64,000 nucleotides of DNA from Bolinopsis microptera (Eukaryota > Ctenophora > Tentaculata > Lobata > Bolinopsidae): positions 11,460,635 through 11,524,634 of the forward strand of contig NC_087079.1 in NCBI RefSeq assembly GCF_026151205.1, read 5' to 3'. Shown here in pieces: positions 23,207 to 35,600 of this stretch (its first letter is position 1; each line of letters opens with the position of its first letter). Position numbers and translations under genes: made by a program. The notes below the pieces were generated by a model. The model had not been told where the DNA came from, did no database searches, and saw nothing but the letters and a program-made list of their open reading frames with translations.

Positions 23207-24460
23207 GACAACCATTCTCCGATCAGCGTCTAACCTTTTTGTTGGTGCTTCAGTTAAGATTGTAATGTTCGTGTCATGTGGAGTTGGAAATCAATTTATA
23301 AGCAGCAAAAATACAAATTCAGTGAGCATTTTTTAGAAAGCAAGTTAGCACTCAGCAGGAATTCGAGCTAAGGAGAGGAGCTTTCCTTTCCAGACATTTT
23401 GGGGTTTTCGTGAATATAAGATATTTTGGTTAGATTCCATAAATTAATGGTTTCTTTATTTAACTAGTGTAGGTGCTCTCAGTTGATAATACTAAGTAAA
23501 ATTCCCCCTACAGTCTGCATAATACCAGGAAATATTATATGCTACATATCCCTCATCGGCAAACTGCTATTATTCTGACGAAAACACGTCTCCTTTGTGT
23601 TATATCAATATTAATAATGAATATAGTAGGGGTAAGGCTACAGCAGACCAACCTAAAGCTATCTCTCCTCCTCAGCCATCTCTGTGCACTCCCCTAATAC
23701 CATATAGATTCTCCGCAAAAAAAACCAGTACCATCCAATAAAAAATATCCTGCAATCGTCACCAAGTTGATGATGAAATCAGCGCATCACCCCACCAACA
23801 TGACACCCTATACAGGCTACAGCACATCCATCTGCTAACCCGTGAACTGTTAGATACTATTCCCACCCTCCCCTCCCCGATATAAGTGGTTACAAACCAC
23901 TCCGCCGTTTCCTTATACGGATCCCTGTAAACCGTTCCCACCCTGCAGAGTACATCTAACCCGCTCTCCACTGCATGCTGACGTCCTTTACCTTCATCCC
24001 GTTTATTGATCCAATTGGGATCAGTTGTGTGCCCATATAAGGAGATGCAGGGTTGAGTTGGCTTGTTATAACCGTGTTGTCGTCACTATCTTTCGCAAAA
24101 AAATAAGCACTATATATATGAGGCAGTTACTGTGGCTGCTGCTCACCTGTGAACGCTGCTCTTTGCTTTCAGTAGTGCCGTTCTGTTGTAGAGTTTGTTG
24201 CTCTTGCCTTTCAGCTTTGTGTTGCTATAGTTTCTCGGCAGTTCCTTTTGTGCCGTTATATTGTTCGGGTGAAGGACGTTTCATTTGAAAGGTAGAGCAC
24301 AATTATTAGTATTACAATTATTAGCGTTATCTTCAAATAAGGCTCGAAACCACCGTTTTTAATCACATCTCCAGTGCCTGCAATTTATAACATATCAGAT
24401 AATCACTCTATTAATAGCAAAATTAAAATATCCTAAACTCTATAAAATCAGGTTATATCC
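23207..24460. other. Intergenic, no supported gene
   Basis: Two frames (minus 23759-23971; plus 24025-24288) show no domain, and the second is Cys/Leu-rich in a way that looks like chance. Nothing is called. Confidence 0.5.
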
Positions 24461-24467
24461 CGTATCT

Positions 24468-25102
24468 TGTGCTATTCTTTTCTTGGCTGGACGGTGGGAA
24501 GTGAATGTTTCAGTCTCTGTGCTATCCCTTTCTTGGCTGGACGGTGGGAAGTGAATGTTTCAGTCTCTGTGCTATCCCTTTCTTGGCTGGACTGTGGGAA
24601 GTGAATGTTTCAGTCTTTCTGCTATCCCTTTCTTGGCTGGACGGTGGGAAGTGAATGTTTCAGTCTCTGTGCTATCCCTTTCTTGGCTGGACTGTGAGAA
24701 GTGAATGTTTCAGTCTCTGTTCTATCCCTTTCTTGGCTGGACGGTGGGAAGTGAATGTTTCAGTCTTTCTGCTATCCCATTCTTGGCTGGACGGTGGGAA
24801 GTGAATGATGCAGTCTCTGTGCTATCCCTTTCTTGGCTGGACTGTGGGAAGTGAATGTTTCAGTCTCTGTTCTATCCTTTTCTTGGCTGGACGGTGGGAA
24901 GTGAATGATGCAGTCTCTGTTCAGTGTTCTATCCCTTTCTTGGCTGGACTGTGGGAAGTGAATGTTTCAGTCTCTGTTCTATTCTTTTCTTGGCTGGACG
25001 GTGAGAAGTGAACGATGCAGTCTCTGTGCTATCCCTTTCTTGGCTGGGCGGCGGGAAGTGAATGTTTCAGTCTCTGTTCTATCCCTTTCTTGGCTGGACC
25101 GC
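24468..25102. repeat. Minisatellite, 50-bp unit, ~12 copies
   Basis: The unit TCTTGGCTGGACGGTGGGAA... ending GCTATCCCTT is repeated in tandem with substitutions such as GACTG/GACGG, ATGTTT/ATGATG. A few units differ in length. Confidence 0.95.
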
Positions 25103-25747
25103 TGATGTTTCAGTCTGTGACCCACAGCTCTCACCATCCTGATGAACTACTTGGCAAACACTCTAACCCAGCACGTTAAACCCACCAATCACAGCGTTCT
25201 ATTCCGCCCACGTGACCAGCTTTTCAATAGATCCACTAAATCATATTAGTGAGATTATAATGGCAGGAGACTATTATAGCACATTGTTTAGCTGTACATG
25301 AACACTAGAGTACTGCCTGTCCTTTAATGGACCCCCGTTTGATTGGAAACTATTTTCAGAGTTCAATCACTTGATCAAGGTACACAGGGACGTTGAGGAG
25401 TTGTTGAGGGGGCCCTTATATAACAACACAATATGATATATTGTGTACATGTGTACATTGGGGTACATTATGGTACCACATCACTCTCGTGATAATAAGA
25501 TGTTATTACTCTATTCTTACGAGATGGTCTAAGATTTCTTCGCGTTATGAATTAACTTTACCCAGGGCGGCTTAACTTTACATTATTAGCAAGATGAATG
25601 GTTAGTATGATTAAAGGTAACTTGACTGGTGGTGGGTTGTGCAATCTGCGTAGAGATGTTATTGAACATTGGCTTTGCATTTAGTTGTATGCATCTAGTA
25701 TTCATTAATTAGATAGATTCAATTTCTTTAACACTTCTTCTTTTCAG
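25103..25747. other. Upstream flank of the 25.8-kb gene
   Basis: No coding exon was found. It ends in a strong acceptor (CTTCTTCTTTTCAG at 25747), so at least one untranslated exon should lie further upstream. Confidence 0.5.
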
Positions 25748-25786
25748 GGGATTGATAACTAGTGACATTGTCATGCTGTTACTACG
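25748..25786 (+). promoter_or_regulatory. 5' UTR with a 5-codon uORF overlapping the start codon
   Basis: After the acceptor at 25747, all three frames stop before the main ATG, so this is leader. ATG CTG TTA CTA CGA TGA at 25773-25790 encodes five residues, and its TGA overlaps the main start at 25787 (ATGA). Such an arrangement usually lowers or conditions translation of the main frame. Confidence 0.5.
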
Positions 25787-28700
25787 ATGAATCCCAATGA
25801 GAAGGCACTATCAAACAAGCGAAAAGCAAAGCGTGTCAACTCAGAGCCTGATGCCTTGTCAGCACTTCGTACCAAGGAGAGAATGGCGACAAGTCTCTCT
25901 GAAGGGAGTAATCAGGAGTCAGATTCTCAAAACCCCGGTTAGTAAGGGAATAATCAGGAGTCGGATTCTCAAAACCCCGGTTAGTAAGGGAATAATCAGG
26001 AGTCAGATTCTCAAAACCCCGGTTAGTTAGGGAGTAATTAGGAGTCAGATTCTCAAAACCCCGGTTAGTTAGGGAGTAATCAGGAGTCAGATTCTCAAAA
26101 CCCCGGTTAGTAAGGGAGTAATCAGGAGTCAGGTATAATTATTATAATTATTATAATTATTATAATTATTATAATTATTATAATTATTATAATTATTATA
26201 ATTATTATAATTATTATAATTATTATAATTATTATAATTATTATAATTATTATAATTATTATAATTATTATAATTATTATAATTATTATAATTATTATAA
26301 TTATTATAATTATTATAATTATTATAATTATTATAATTATTATAATTATTATAATTATTATAATTATTATAATTATTATAATTATTATAATTATTATAAT
26401 TATTATAATTATTATAATTATTATAACTAACAGGTATCATGACGCGGATAAAGGGACTAAAGAGTGACATAATGAAGAGGGTGAGCAGAGTTATGTCAGA
26501 TGAGGATATGAGGAATTTACGGACTATCAGAAGCAAACTTTCACACATCGAGGAACCCCAAAATTCAGCAGGTAGGGGTTGAGTTGTAATTCTGTGCCAC
26601 TTCTTTGATGTAGGTATGTTCAGAACTGGTTCGGAAATTCGTCGTCAATATGACCATTTCGCCCATGAAAAATTTACCGTGGAAATTATAGTGCACTGGT
26701 CGACAATAAGATCAGCCTTGTAAAGATTTAAATCCAAGCGTTAAAAAATATCTGGCAATTGTAATAATACCTTTTTTCAAAATTAAGGATGGTTGATACC
26801 TGGTGAAAGACTTGTTAAGAATTTGAAAATATCAGATAATTGCGTGGCCACAAACTTAAATTTAGTTACTGACACTTGCCCTGAACCGTAACGAACAATG
26901 AACATCATTGTTCATCCTCCACAACAACACAAGGCTTCAGTTACCGTTTCCTTGGCTGAACGTAGTAATTAATAATAACAATATCACATAATAATAATAA
27001 TCTCATGTTTAGTTATATTAACCTAACCATTATAACTTTAATTATTGATTAAGTAATTATAACCATGTTCTTTGTCCTACTCAGATTGTAGTTTAAGTTT
27101 TTAGTGTACTCACTCAGTTTAGTCCATTCGTTTGTGTTAGAGCCGTGCCGTGTACACAGTGCTCCTTTTTGTAACTGTACTTTTCACTTTAATGTGAGTT
27201 GGAGTTGTTACCGTTAAATTAGTGATTAAACGAGCTTGTGTTCTGGAGTCGCTTCAGGAAAATAAATTGTTTTATTTCACATTTGGCACTTGTTCTTTTA
27301 CATGCTGGCATATTCCTTATTGTAAATTGGGTTCGTAAATTATCCAATCAAGATGAGGTTAAAAAAGAAAAAACCTCCTCCAAAGAAAAATCCTCTTCCA
27401 CAGAAAATTCGAAGGAAATGTTAGTCGACATTGGGTGGAGAGATGAACCATATTTGTTTTGATATGACGTGACAGTGATTCTGGGTTTTGATTGGCAAAT
27501 GCTGGTAGCTGATTCGTTAATCACTGTCACATTTCAGCAAAAATGTGGTTTACTTCTCTACCGATATGAAATCTTTTTAAAATGGTGTGAGTACAACTCA
27601 CAGATACCGTACTCACTTGTAGAGTATAGATCTGCTATGATTTAGATACCCACAATTTCTTATCACATTTATAAGAACATATTATATATTATGAACATGT
27701 TCATTTTTCACAGAAGCAAATCCCAATTTATCACTAGGTTATTAAATAGAAATCGGATGAAGGGGAGCGAGAAATTTTGACACAAATGACGTCACACCGG
27801 TAGATATAAATCGAAAACGCAGCGCTTTATCACGTATAGTACTAGGTATACATTATAGTGTGAGATGAGCTTGAAATGGCCCCGATACAGCCGTTGAGCC
27901 GTGAGCCTGTAGAAGGCCTGTAAAAGGCCATCATACAATCTTTACACGGCCATCACTCTGCTTCAAGATAAAGGGGGTGAGAGAGGGACAAGAATTAGGG
28001 AGAGAAAATTGATTCTGTGTATGTTCTTAGAGTCTTAGGTAGCGCAAATAAGAGATTTTATAAAATACCCACTGCAGTAATGATCAGGAGATTGGATCAG
28101 TACTAATTTGAGTACAATCTTATACATAATATTATGAGAATATGTCACAACATAACCGCGACTTGCAGCGACTGTATCCCCTAAATACTGATTGTCGTAT
28201 TTTACAACGAAGGAGTATAATTGTATGTACTTTAACACTGCATTGACACTTTACACGTATCACTTAATCTGCTCTTATAGCCGATAAATCAGTTGTTGCC
28301 TCCTCAGTATTCAGTAAAATCAGCTTTATTGACATCATGTGTATACTGTATACTTTATAGACAACTTACCTATGAACTTATTAAGAGGTTTAGAAGTGGG
28401 CATCTTCACGGCCATCACGCAATCTGCGGACCACCTCTTTGGCTGCACCAGTCAGGCAACTGGAACAAATTTAAAAAACGAGTACACAAGTACAAAACAT
28501 CTGAAACACCCTATATCATTCTACTTGTCTTCTTTTACAGCAGTCCAAGAGGTCCAAGACCCGAATCAGAAGCAGAAGAAGAGCGATCAGTCACTGCACG
28601 ATGTGTATAAACAGCTGTATATTAGACAGATAACCAGTGTTGCCCCTCCAACTAACGCTTCACATGGTGAATTATAGCATTTTTTGTTAATTTAATTAAT

Positions 28701-31700
28701 TTTTACTAATTTATTCAAATTTTCTAATCATTTGATTGTTCTTGTGTTTTTATACTGAACATATATGCCCGTTTATTGTTTAACGATTTAATATAGGCAG
28801 CTGCAATGTACAACTTCATAAGATACAGTGTACTGACTAAGTGCACTGGCTCAATGCACGACCAGAGCCCCCAAATGCGGTTGTTGTTTTATTTTTATGT
28901 AATTTTACAAATATGCAACAACCATCAATTGTTATCATTTCAGTTTTAAAAGTAACAGACGAACAATTGACCGATGTGAAAAGGAAAGCATTTGAAGTGC
29001 CCAAAACAAGGATAACTGGTAGGTCATTGATTTTTAGCTAACATTTGGGTTCGTTGGGGACGGACTCGAGGACGCACTTTTATACTTGGATCACATTCTA
29101 TTACGTGAGACTTTTTCTGGTCTTTTCGGACATAATGAACTTTTCAAAAATGTGGTAAAGGTTTTAATTGTTAAAGATTAGCTCATATTAACTTCCCCAG
29201 ATTTGTGCAGTTTGATTGCATTGTTCTTGGAAATGAAATTGTATAAAAAGTTTCGTGCATAACACTCCATATTTGGCCAAATTGGAATAATTTCGTCTAA
29301 AATCCCTCTGGAAAGCTAGTTTCCTTATTTTGTTTTGGAACGCGCAGAACGTTAGAAATATCCAAAAGTTGGTAACAGTGCTTATGCTCACAGTGGAAAA
29401 TATCTGGATTTTATTCTTGCATAAAAGCGATAATGCAATTATCGCGTGTTTATCGCCCAATATGCGATTATCGCGTGTTTATCGCCTAACATGCGATTAT
29501 TGCGCACGATTATCGCCTAACATTGGCGATTATCGCTAAATGCACGATAATCGCCATTAAATAGTGATAATCGCTAAAATCTGCGATGATAATGCAATAG
29601 TGAAATGATGAGTTAATTTTGACATACTGTGAGTCATATACTGCATCAACATTCAACACTGCACTGAATCAAAATTATGGTTGAACAGCAATAAAAAATA
29701 TTATATTTGATATATATATTAAACCTTGTGCCTGACGCCGCGCGCAGCGGATCCTGCATTTTCATTTTGAGTTTGACCCTGGCCTCACAATTACATTTTA
29801 CAATCAAACTATAACCTTCAAAGGCGAAAGTAAACACAAGCATCAACATTTCATATTTCCAATTTCATTCCTCTTCCCCCTGTTTAACGGACGCAAACGC
29901 TATTTACGAATGACCCCTGGGCCCCTACGACAAACCCGAAACCATAAACATAAACTTCTATTCAATTTGTAATTCGAAAATTATCTCATAATTCCGTTAT
30001 GGAAATAAATCGTATACATGAATAAGAATCTGAATCAATACATATTGTTCATTCTGTCTGCCGATGGCAATTATATCAATATTATATTCAAATAGTACAC
30101 GGAGTTCATTACTGCATTTCAAGTTTGACACGCGCGGTGAGCCGCGCACTTTTGTTGGATTTGAACTATACGAAAATCAAATTATGAATCGAGCGCTACT
30201 AGGGCGCTCACTTAGCGCTTAGTTACCAGCCAACTTTACTTGTTATGATTTGTACCTCTTAGTGTGACCTGGATCAGAATATTTTCTTCGACTTCAGTTT
30301 TCAAAAGTGAGAGTGCTTGGATCGAATATAGATATATCTCTGTAAGAGTGTATAAGATGTTACAACTTACACACGTGCGGTAATCGGTATCATGTCACCA
30401 AGTGACTTGTCTATTGTCGTTACCAATGGCCACACTATTCACCTAATACCGTAATCTGCTTGACAGCTCGATCGAATTAAATGATTGCATTTGTTGTTAT
30501 AAAGAACGAAATTAAGCACGTTCATATCGATTATCACATTAGTGAGAACATGAGTGGAAGCAGGACAGAAATGTTCGCAGGGTTAACTGTAACACGACAG
30601 TTAAGACCACTTGGTTCCGATGGCTTCCGCAGGAGATGTTGGTTGTAAGTTATTATACATCGAACTTGTTTGTTTCCTCTTACCTACATTTTTGCTGACT
30701 CGACCTGCAATCTGCACGAGTTGTAAGTGAAATTATATAAATCTTCTAATTGTAGGTATATTAAAGTATATTAAAATGTAGGATTTTTTCCGATTTTGAC
30801 CCGGGGATATACTTTAATATACTTTAATATGGTTGGCCCCCCCCCCCCCCCCCAAATTTTACTCTTCAGGCACATGAGAGCCAGGTTCCCTACTCTCGAA
30901 GCGGTTCCCGAAATAAAACGAGCTGTGGCACGTTTCTGCCATATCGAGGGTAAATAAGTTTTTATCACTTGCCATTGCCTCACTTCTTATTAGGAACTAG
31001 AGAAGTTCTCGCAAAACATCATGGCTTAACAAATGACAACTCTGATCGATATATCTTTTGTAAAAATCGTTCTTTAATCATTAAGGAGATGAATACATTT
31101 CAGAAAGTGGCGTACACTCTGATTGGGTGAGGGAGGTCCAGCTACGATATAAGAAATATGCTGTTGACAAGAAATGCAAGAGGAAGGGGGCAGCAGTGAA
31201 GCAGAGAGCAGCATCGGATCATCCCCCAGTTACTGCTGCTGGTACCCAGACAGATCCACTGCACGCATTGCACTGCAAGGTAAGCTGCACCTGTATCACA
31301 TATGAACAATCAAATTTCATCTGTCATGATATGAGATCCACTGAATCCCTGTTGAAACAAAGCTGTTAAAATAGTGATATTCAGGATTGTGTGACCAATG
31401 CCATGCGGCATGTCCTGGACGAAAAGGCGGCGGAAATTGCGGAGATGAGGACCAATCTCCTCCTCCACCAAGCACCCTCTCCGACCCCAGCACCCGTCAG
31501 GTAGCATAGCAGAATAAATATGACCCGGTGTCCAATGTTTTTGAAATGGTTGAAAATCGTCATTTAGTATGCAGTTTAATTCCATTGTAATGTTATTGCC
31601 AGGGTTATGTAATATGTTTGTACCCAGGCTAACAATATTTAGTCAAATTTAAAACTGATATATAACACATCTAAATATTGCAGCAGTATCCTGATCAGAA

Positions 31701-32288
31701 CCCCTGACCCCATCCGCTCTCGCTCGCGAACTCCCTCCGTCAGTTCAAATGGGCCAGGGTAAATTTTTAAGCCATAAAAGTAAATGAGTTAATGTATGTG
31801 GTGTTTTGGTAAGTCAACTAGTTATTTTATTGATAAGAAAGGACTCTTATGAAGATTGGCGATGCGTTATATCATTTGTGATGAAATCTTAACACCATAT
31901 TTATTTCAGACCGTCCCGTTCCAGTCACGGTACACCAGTCTGTGCTGTGCAACCACGATCACGGATTAATTCAGCAGCATCCAGGTATTAGGCAGTGAAC
32001 CCCCCTCCTGGCTCTCCCTCCCTGGCCCTCCCTCCCTGGCTCTCCCTCCCTGGCTCTCCCTCCCTGGCCCTCCCTCCCTGGCTCTCCCTCCCTGGCCCTC
32101 CCTCCCTGGCCCTCCCTCCCTGTCCCTGCCTCACTCATTCTAATTTCAGTATCAGTGCGGACAACTGGGGGCCCGAATCTGTCATAGAAGCCAGAGTCCG
32201 CATGGCTGCTGAGAGGAAAAAAAAGGCCTCTCAAAAGAAGCTCACTGCGACTGAGATTTTCCGACAGCGTTGGGGAGGTTCAGTTTAA
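25787..32288 (+). CDS. 11-exon gene, 404-residue basic protein of unknown function
   Basis: Exons with GT-AG borders and matching phases: 25787-25937, 26434-26571, 28541-28666, 28944-29018, 30581-30644, 30870-30949, 31104-31279, 31385-31500, 31684-31758, 31910-31984, 32150-32288; the sum is 405 codons including TAA. The N-terminus is basic (NEKALSNKRKAKRVNSEP). A compact, Arg-rich folded-looking segment spans exons 5-7 with RQLRPLGSDGFRRRCW, FPTLEAVPEIKRAVARFCHI and SDWVREVQLRYKKYAVDKK, possibly DNA-binding. A Ser/Arg/Pro-rich stretch (RTPDPIRSRSRTPSVSS) follows, and the end is Lys-rich (AAERKKKASQKKLTATEIF). I do not recognise the family. It lies directly upstream, same strand, of the transposase-like gene and might be co-transcribed or even joined to it. 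Introns carry minisatellites. Confidence 0.65.
25896..26134. repeat. 42-bp minisatellite spanning exon 1 and its splice donor
   Basis: The unit GGGAGTAATCAGGAGTCAGA... ending CCCCGGTTAGT begins inside exon 1 and continues five to six times into intron 1. Each copy keeps a usable donor (CCCCG|GTTAGT). Only the first keeps the gene open, because reading through it meets TAG at once. The last copy is cut at TCAGGTATAA and joins the 9-bp microsatellite. Confidence 0.9.
26135..26428. repeat. (TATAATAAT)n microsatellite in intron 1
   Basis: About 32 copies of a 9-bp AT unit. It ends six bases before the acceptor of exon 2 (AACTAACAG), so it supplies almost the whole 3' part of the intron. Confidence 0.95.
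27238..27462 (+). other. Intronic 74-codon frame, unrecognised
   Basis: Lies in intron 2 of the 25.8-kb gene. It reads a hydrophobic N-terminal stretch followed by a Lys/Ser/Glu-rich part and DIGWRDEPYLF. It could be a remnant of a mobile-element gene or chance; no domain is recognised. Confidence 0.2.
29395..29592. repeat. Array of GCGATTATCGC palindromes, copy A
   Basis: At least eight full or partial GCGAT[AT]ATCGC words occur within 200 bp, bounded by ATTTTATTCTTGCA on the left and AAAATCTGCGAT on the right. A related array at 37234-37437 has the boundary words in inverted orientation. It lies in intron 4 of the 25.8-kb gene. Confidence 0.7.
31990..32132. repeat. TGGCTCTCCCTCCC minisatellite in intron 10
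   Basis: About ten 14-bp units, TGGCTCTCCCTCCC or TGGCCCTCCCTCCC, fill most of a 165-bp intron and act as its pyrimidine tract just before the acceptor of the last exon. Confidence 0.9.
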
Positions 32289-32660
32289 CTATAAAACTTG
32301 TAAATACACTGAATTTATTATTAATTTTTGAAAAATTATGTGATGTTTGTTCCGTGATACTAACTTTTTTTTGTGACACTAATTCATTAACTCTATTTGT
32401 GATACTAATTTATTAACTAATTTTATGATACCAATTTTGTGACACTAATTTTGATAGACTGTGGGATACTGAAGGGAAAAGAAGCAGTTCTAACGAGCTC
32501 TTCTCAAACACAAGGATATATCTTGTGAACTTGGCTGGTATATATGAAACATTTGACACGGAGTTGTAGAGTGAGCTATGTGCCTCGCCAGGGCTAAAGT
32601 AGTGAATGACCTTGCTGTACGGCAAGTTAAACAAGGATCCTCATCACCACTATCATTAAG

Positions 32661-35600
32661 CCGCACAAGGAAATAAAAACTCCTGCTGACAGTGTTAAAA
32701 GGAAGCACACTCATGTCTTCAAGGATATAGTAGAGAGCCAGGTATCCTGAATAACGTTATCGGTAATAAGTTAAACTGTATATCACTTCCGCAGTTTGCC
32801 ATCATAGCCATACTGAAACTGAACGAATCCCTACAGGCAATTTAGTTCAATCAACATGAATATTTGCAGGCTGAGTCAAGCTGTTCAAAATCTAATGACT
32901 CTGATATCGAATCAGTGACCAAACGGATCCGAACTGCGGAGTTAACATCACTCTCTAAAGAGCAGCGGGAGTATGTACAGGCGTTGGCTGGCGTTGACTG
33001 TAAGAAACGAATTGATGCTCTTCATGTTGCTATGTTCAAAGCTGAATGTAAGTTGTTAAGAACGATACAAATTGTCATTATCATTACAACTTAGCGGGTG
33101 GAAAAGTTAATTCTTAGTGTGCAATAGATTTCATCGCAATAAATTAAATGCTGACTCAATTTTTAGCTAACACGGGGACAGCCAATGTACGAAACAACCT
33201 GCGGCCACTGCTAAAAAAATATGATATAAAAATGGAATCAGAGAAGGAAATCAAGTCAATGGAAGAATTATACACCGTGAGTGCTCAGTTGAACTCAAAA
33301 CCAATTATATATCATTTTGGTGTCATGGCGTACTAGCATATAGCATAGCACAACCCAGATTTTGAAATATAGAATATATTGTACATCAAAAATTAACATC
33401 ATTCATGTTTTAAGGTGAACTATATGAGTGCAATGGTTTCTCTTTCCCATAAAGCTGCAGCACATGATAAAAATGAAACTAAAAGTGGTGAGCTGTTAGC
33501 AAGACGTACCCCAGTAGCCTACTGTGATGGACAGGAACTGCTAACCAAAACACTTATAACCTTGAAGAATACCGGTATTTCAAATTTCTAGAGATTATAG
33601 AGCTGTTTACAAAAAATTAATTTGATTTAAATAGGTCAAGGTGGGCAGTTCTTTTAGCGGTTTTTATCACATAGTTCATTAACAGCCAGCTGAATTCTAT
33701 ATATTCCAGGCCAGTTAGATGTGGGAACTGACAAAACTATACATGTTAAGCTGTTTGTAGACGCAGACACGAGCTCCACTAAAGTGGCAGTCAATGTGCT
33801 AAACCAGCCTTCGTGTAACAGCTCGTATGCCCACCCAATGCTGGTGTACACCGAAGCTCCGGACCATCGCAGGAACATGGAGGTCATATTTAAGGTATTT
33901 CTTCATGAAATCTAGACTTCAACTTGAGCTTATTTGTATTAACAGTTTACACTTTAAAAACTGGACAGGCATGAGACAGATAACATTACAGGTGGTTAAC
34001 CGGGACCTACCACAGCTCAAGAACTTTGTCTTCTGTGGAGCACATGTGAAGATGATTCTCTGTGCAGACACAAAGGCACTGTGGGCTATGCTGGGTATGG
34101 GCAGCAATGGGACGTTCCCCTGTCCACTGTGCGAGGTACATAAAGACCTGATGCAAGTACCCAGAAGCCAGAGAGCTCTCTGCAAGCCCCGAACTTTTGC
34201 GGGAATTATGCAGAACTTTGATGCTAATATGAGGTACTTATAAACTTATAATACCAGTCATTAACTCGCTGATTGCAGCTCCTTCATTTCACAAAGTACA
34301 AACATTTATCTCGATGTATATTGTATACCATGTATGTATTTCGATAGATGTATACCATTTCTGTAAACTGTTAGTATCGAGTTTTTCCACATCAGAATGA
34401 CTCAGTGTAACCCGAGATCCCAAGCCCAGTTTATGAATGTTGCTTCACGACCCATCACAGACTGTTTCGGGGAGGATTCTGATTATCTCATAAACTGGGT
34501 CGCTGTTCCGTTCTTGCACATAGTAAGTGATCGAAGCTCACAGTTTTTTATTCGAACACCGCTCATGCTGTTCCTGATATGTGGCAAATAGAACTAGGTA
34601 CTAGAATTATTTGACTGATTGTCATGACTCTTGATACTTCCTTTAGAACATCAAAGTCGGGACTTTTCTGTGGACAGAGTACGGTAAACTGTGCGAGGAG
34701 ATAGACTTTGTACTCGCTTGCAATGTGGCAGACGGGTTTCTTCCCAACAGCTACAGCAGTACGACAGACTTTGGAGCCATGATTCTGCGCATCGAACAAG
34801 GTAATGTAGATTCATCGATGAATGTATCACTTCATTATTGAAAAATTGGAGGCTTTGCAAACTGATATATAATGAGTTGAAGAAAATAAGTGTGGCACTG
34901 TACATTTTAGGTAACCGTGTGGCCTCGAAGTGCAACAGTGGGCCCCTTTCCTCGAAGTATGAGCAATATTTGAGGGGCATCAATGTCACTCCTGAGGCAT
35001 ACCATGGTGTGTCCCTGACCGGCGTGAGAGCAGGATATTTGGTTAAAGCCAATCACACTCAATTTTGGACAGACCACTTCTATAAAAACGAGTAAGTTCT
35101 GTGAGATCAGTGCGATTTAACTCATGTTACTAATGGTTGTCGTTTATAGTGAAATAACTACCACTTTTTACTTGTGATTGAAGGCTAAAATTCTGTATTG
35201 ATAACGAGCTTCTGTGACTGACCGATTCTGTGTTGACAGGAAGATAAGACCACAGGACAAGTTGCACTTTCAGCAACGGCTCCTTGCACTGGATCGCATT
35301 AAGTCCTCGTATAGAGATCTCTTAGTTCTCGGTGGCAAAAGTGGGAAAGTGAAGAGTCCCCGTGAGATCGAAACTCTTGTCAAGGCCAGGGACCTCTTCT
35401 TGGCAGAGTACCGAAAGTTTGGTCAGTCCACATCGGTGAAGGTATTGTTGTTATCTCTTATAGCTTTACCTGTTGTCTCCAACCCCTAAATAGCCTGGAA
35501 GAAAGTTATTTTCATGACATATTTATAAGAAACTCCGGCCCAACCGAACTCTTAAAATTGCAACATCATTTCAACACCACCTCCACCAGATACATCTCCT

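Noticed and set aside
26129-26548. Minus-strand poly(Tyr-Asn-Asn) frame
   Set aside because: Comes from the 9-bp AT microsatellite in intron 1 and is antisense to exon 2.
32413-32714. Minus-strand frames between the two plus-strand genes
   Set aside because: Overlap the presumed start region of the transposase-like gene; no motif or splice support.
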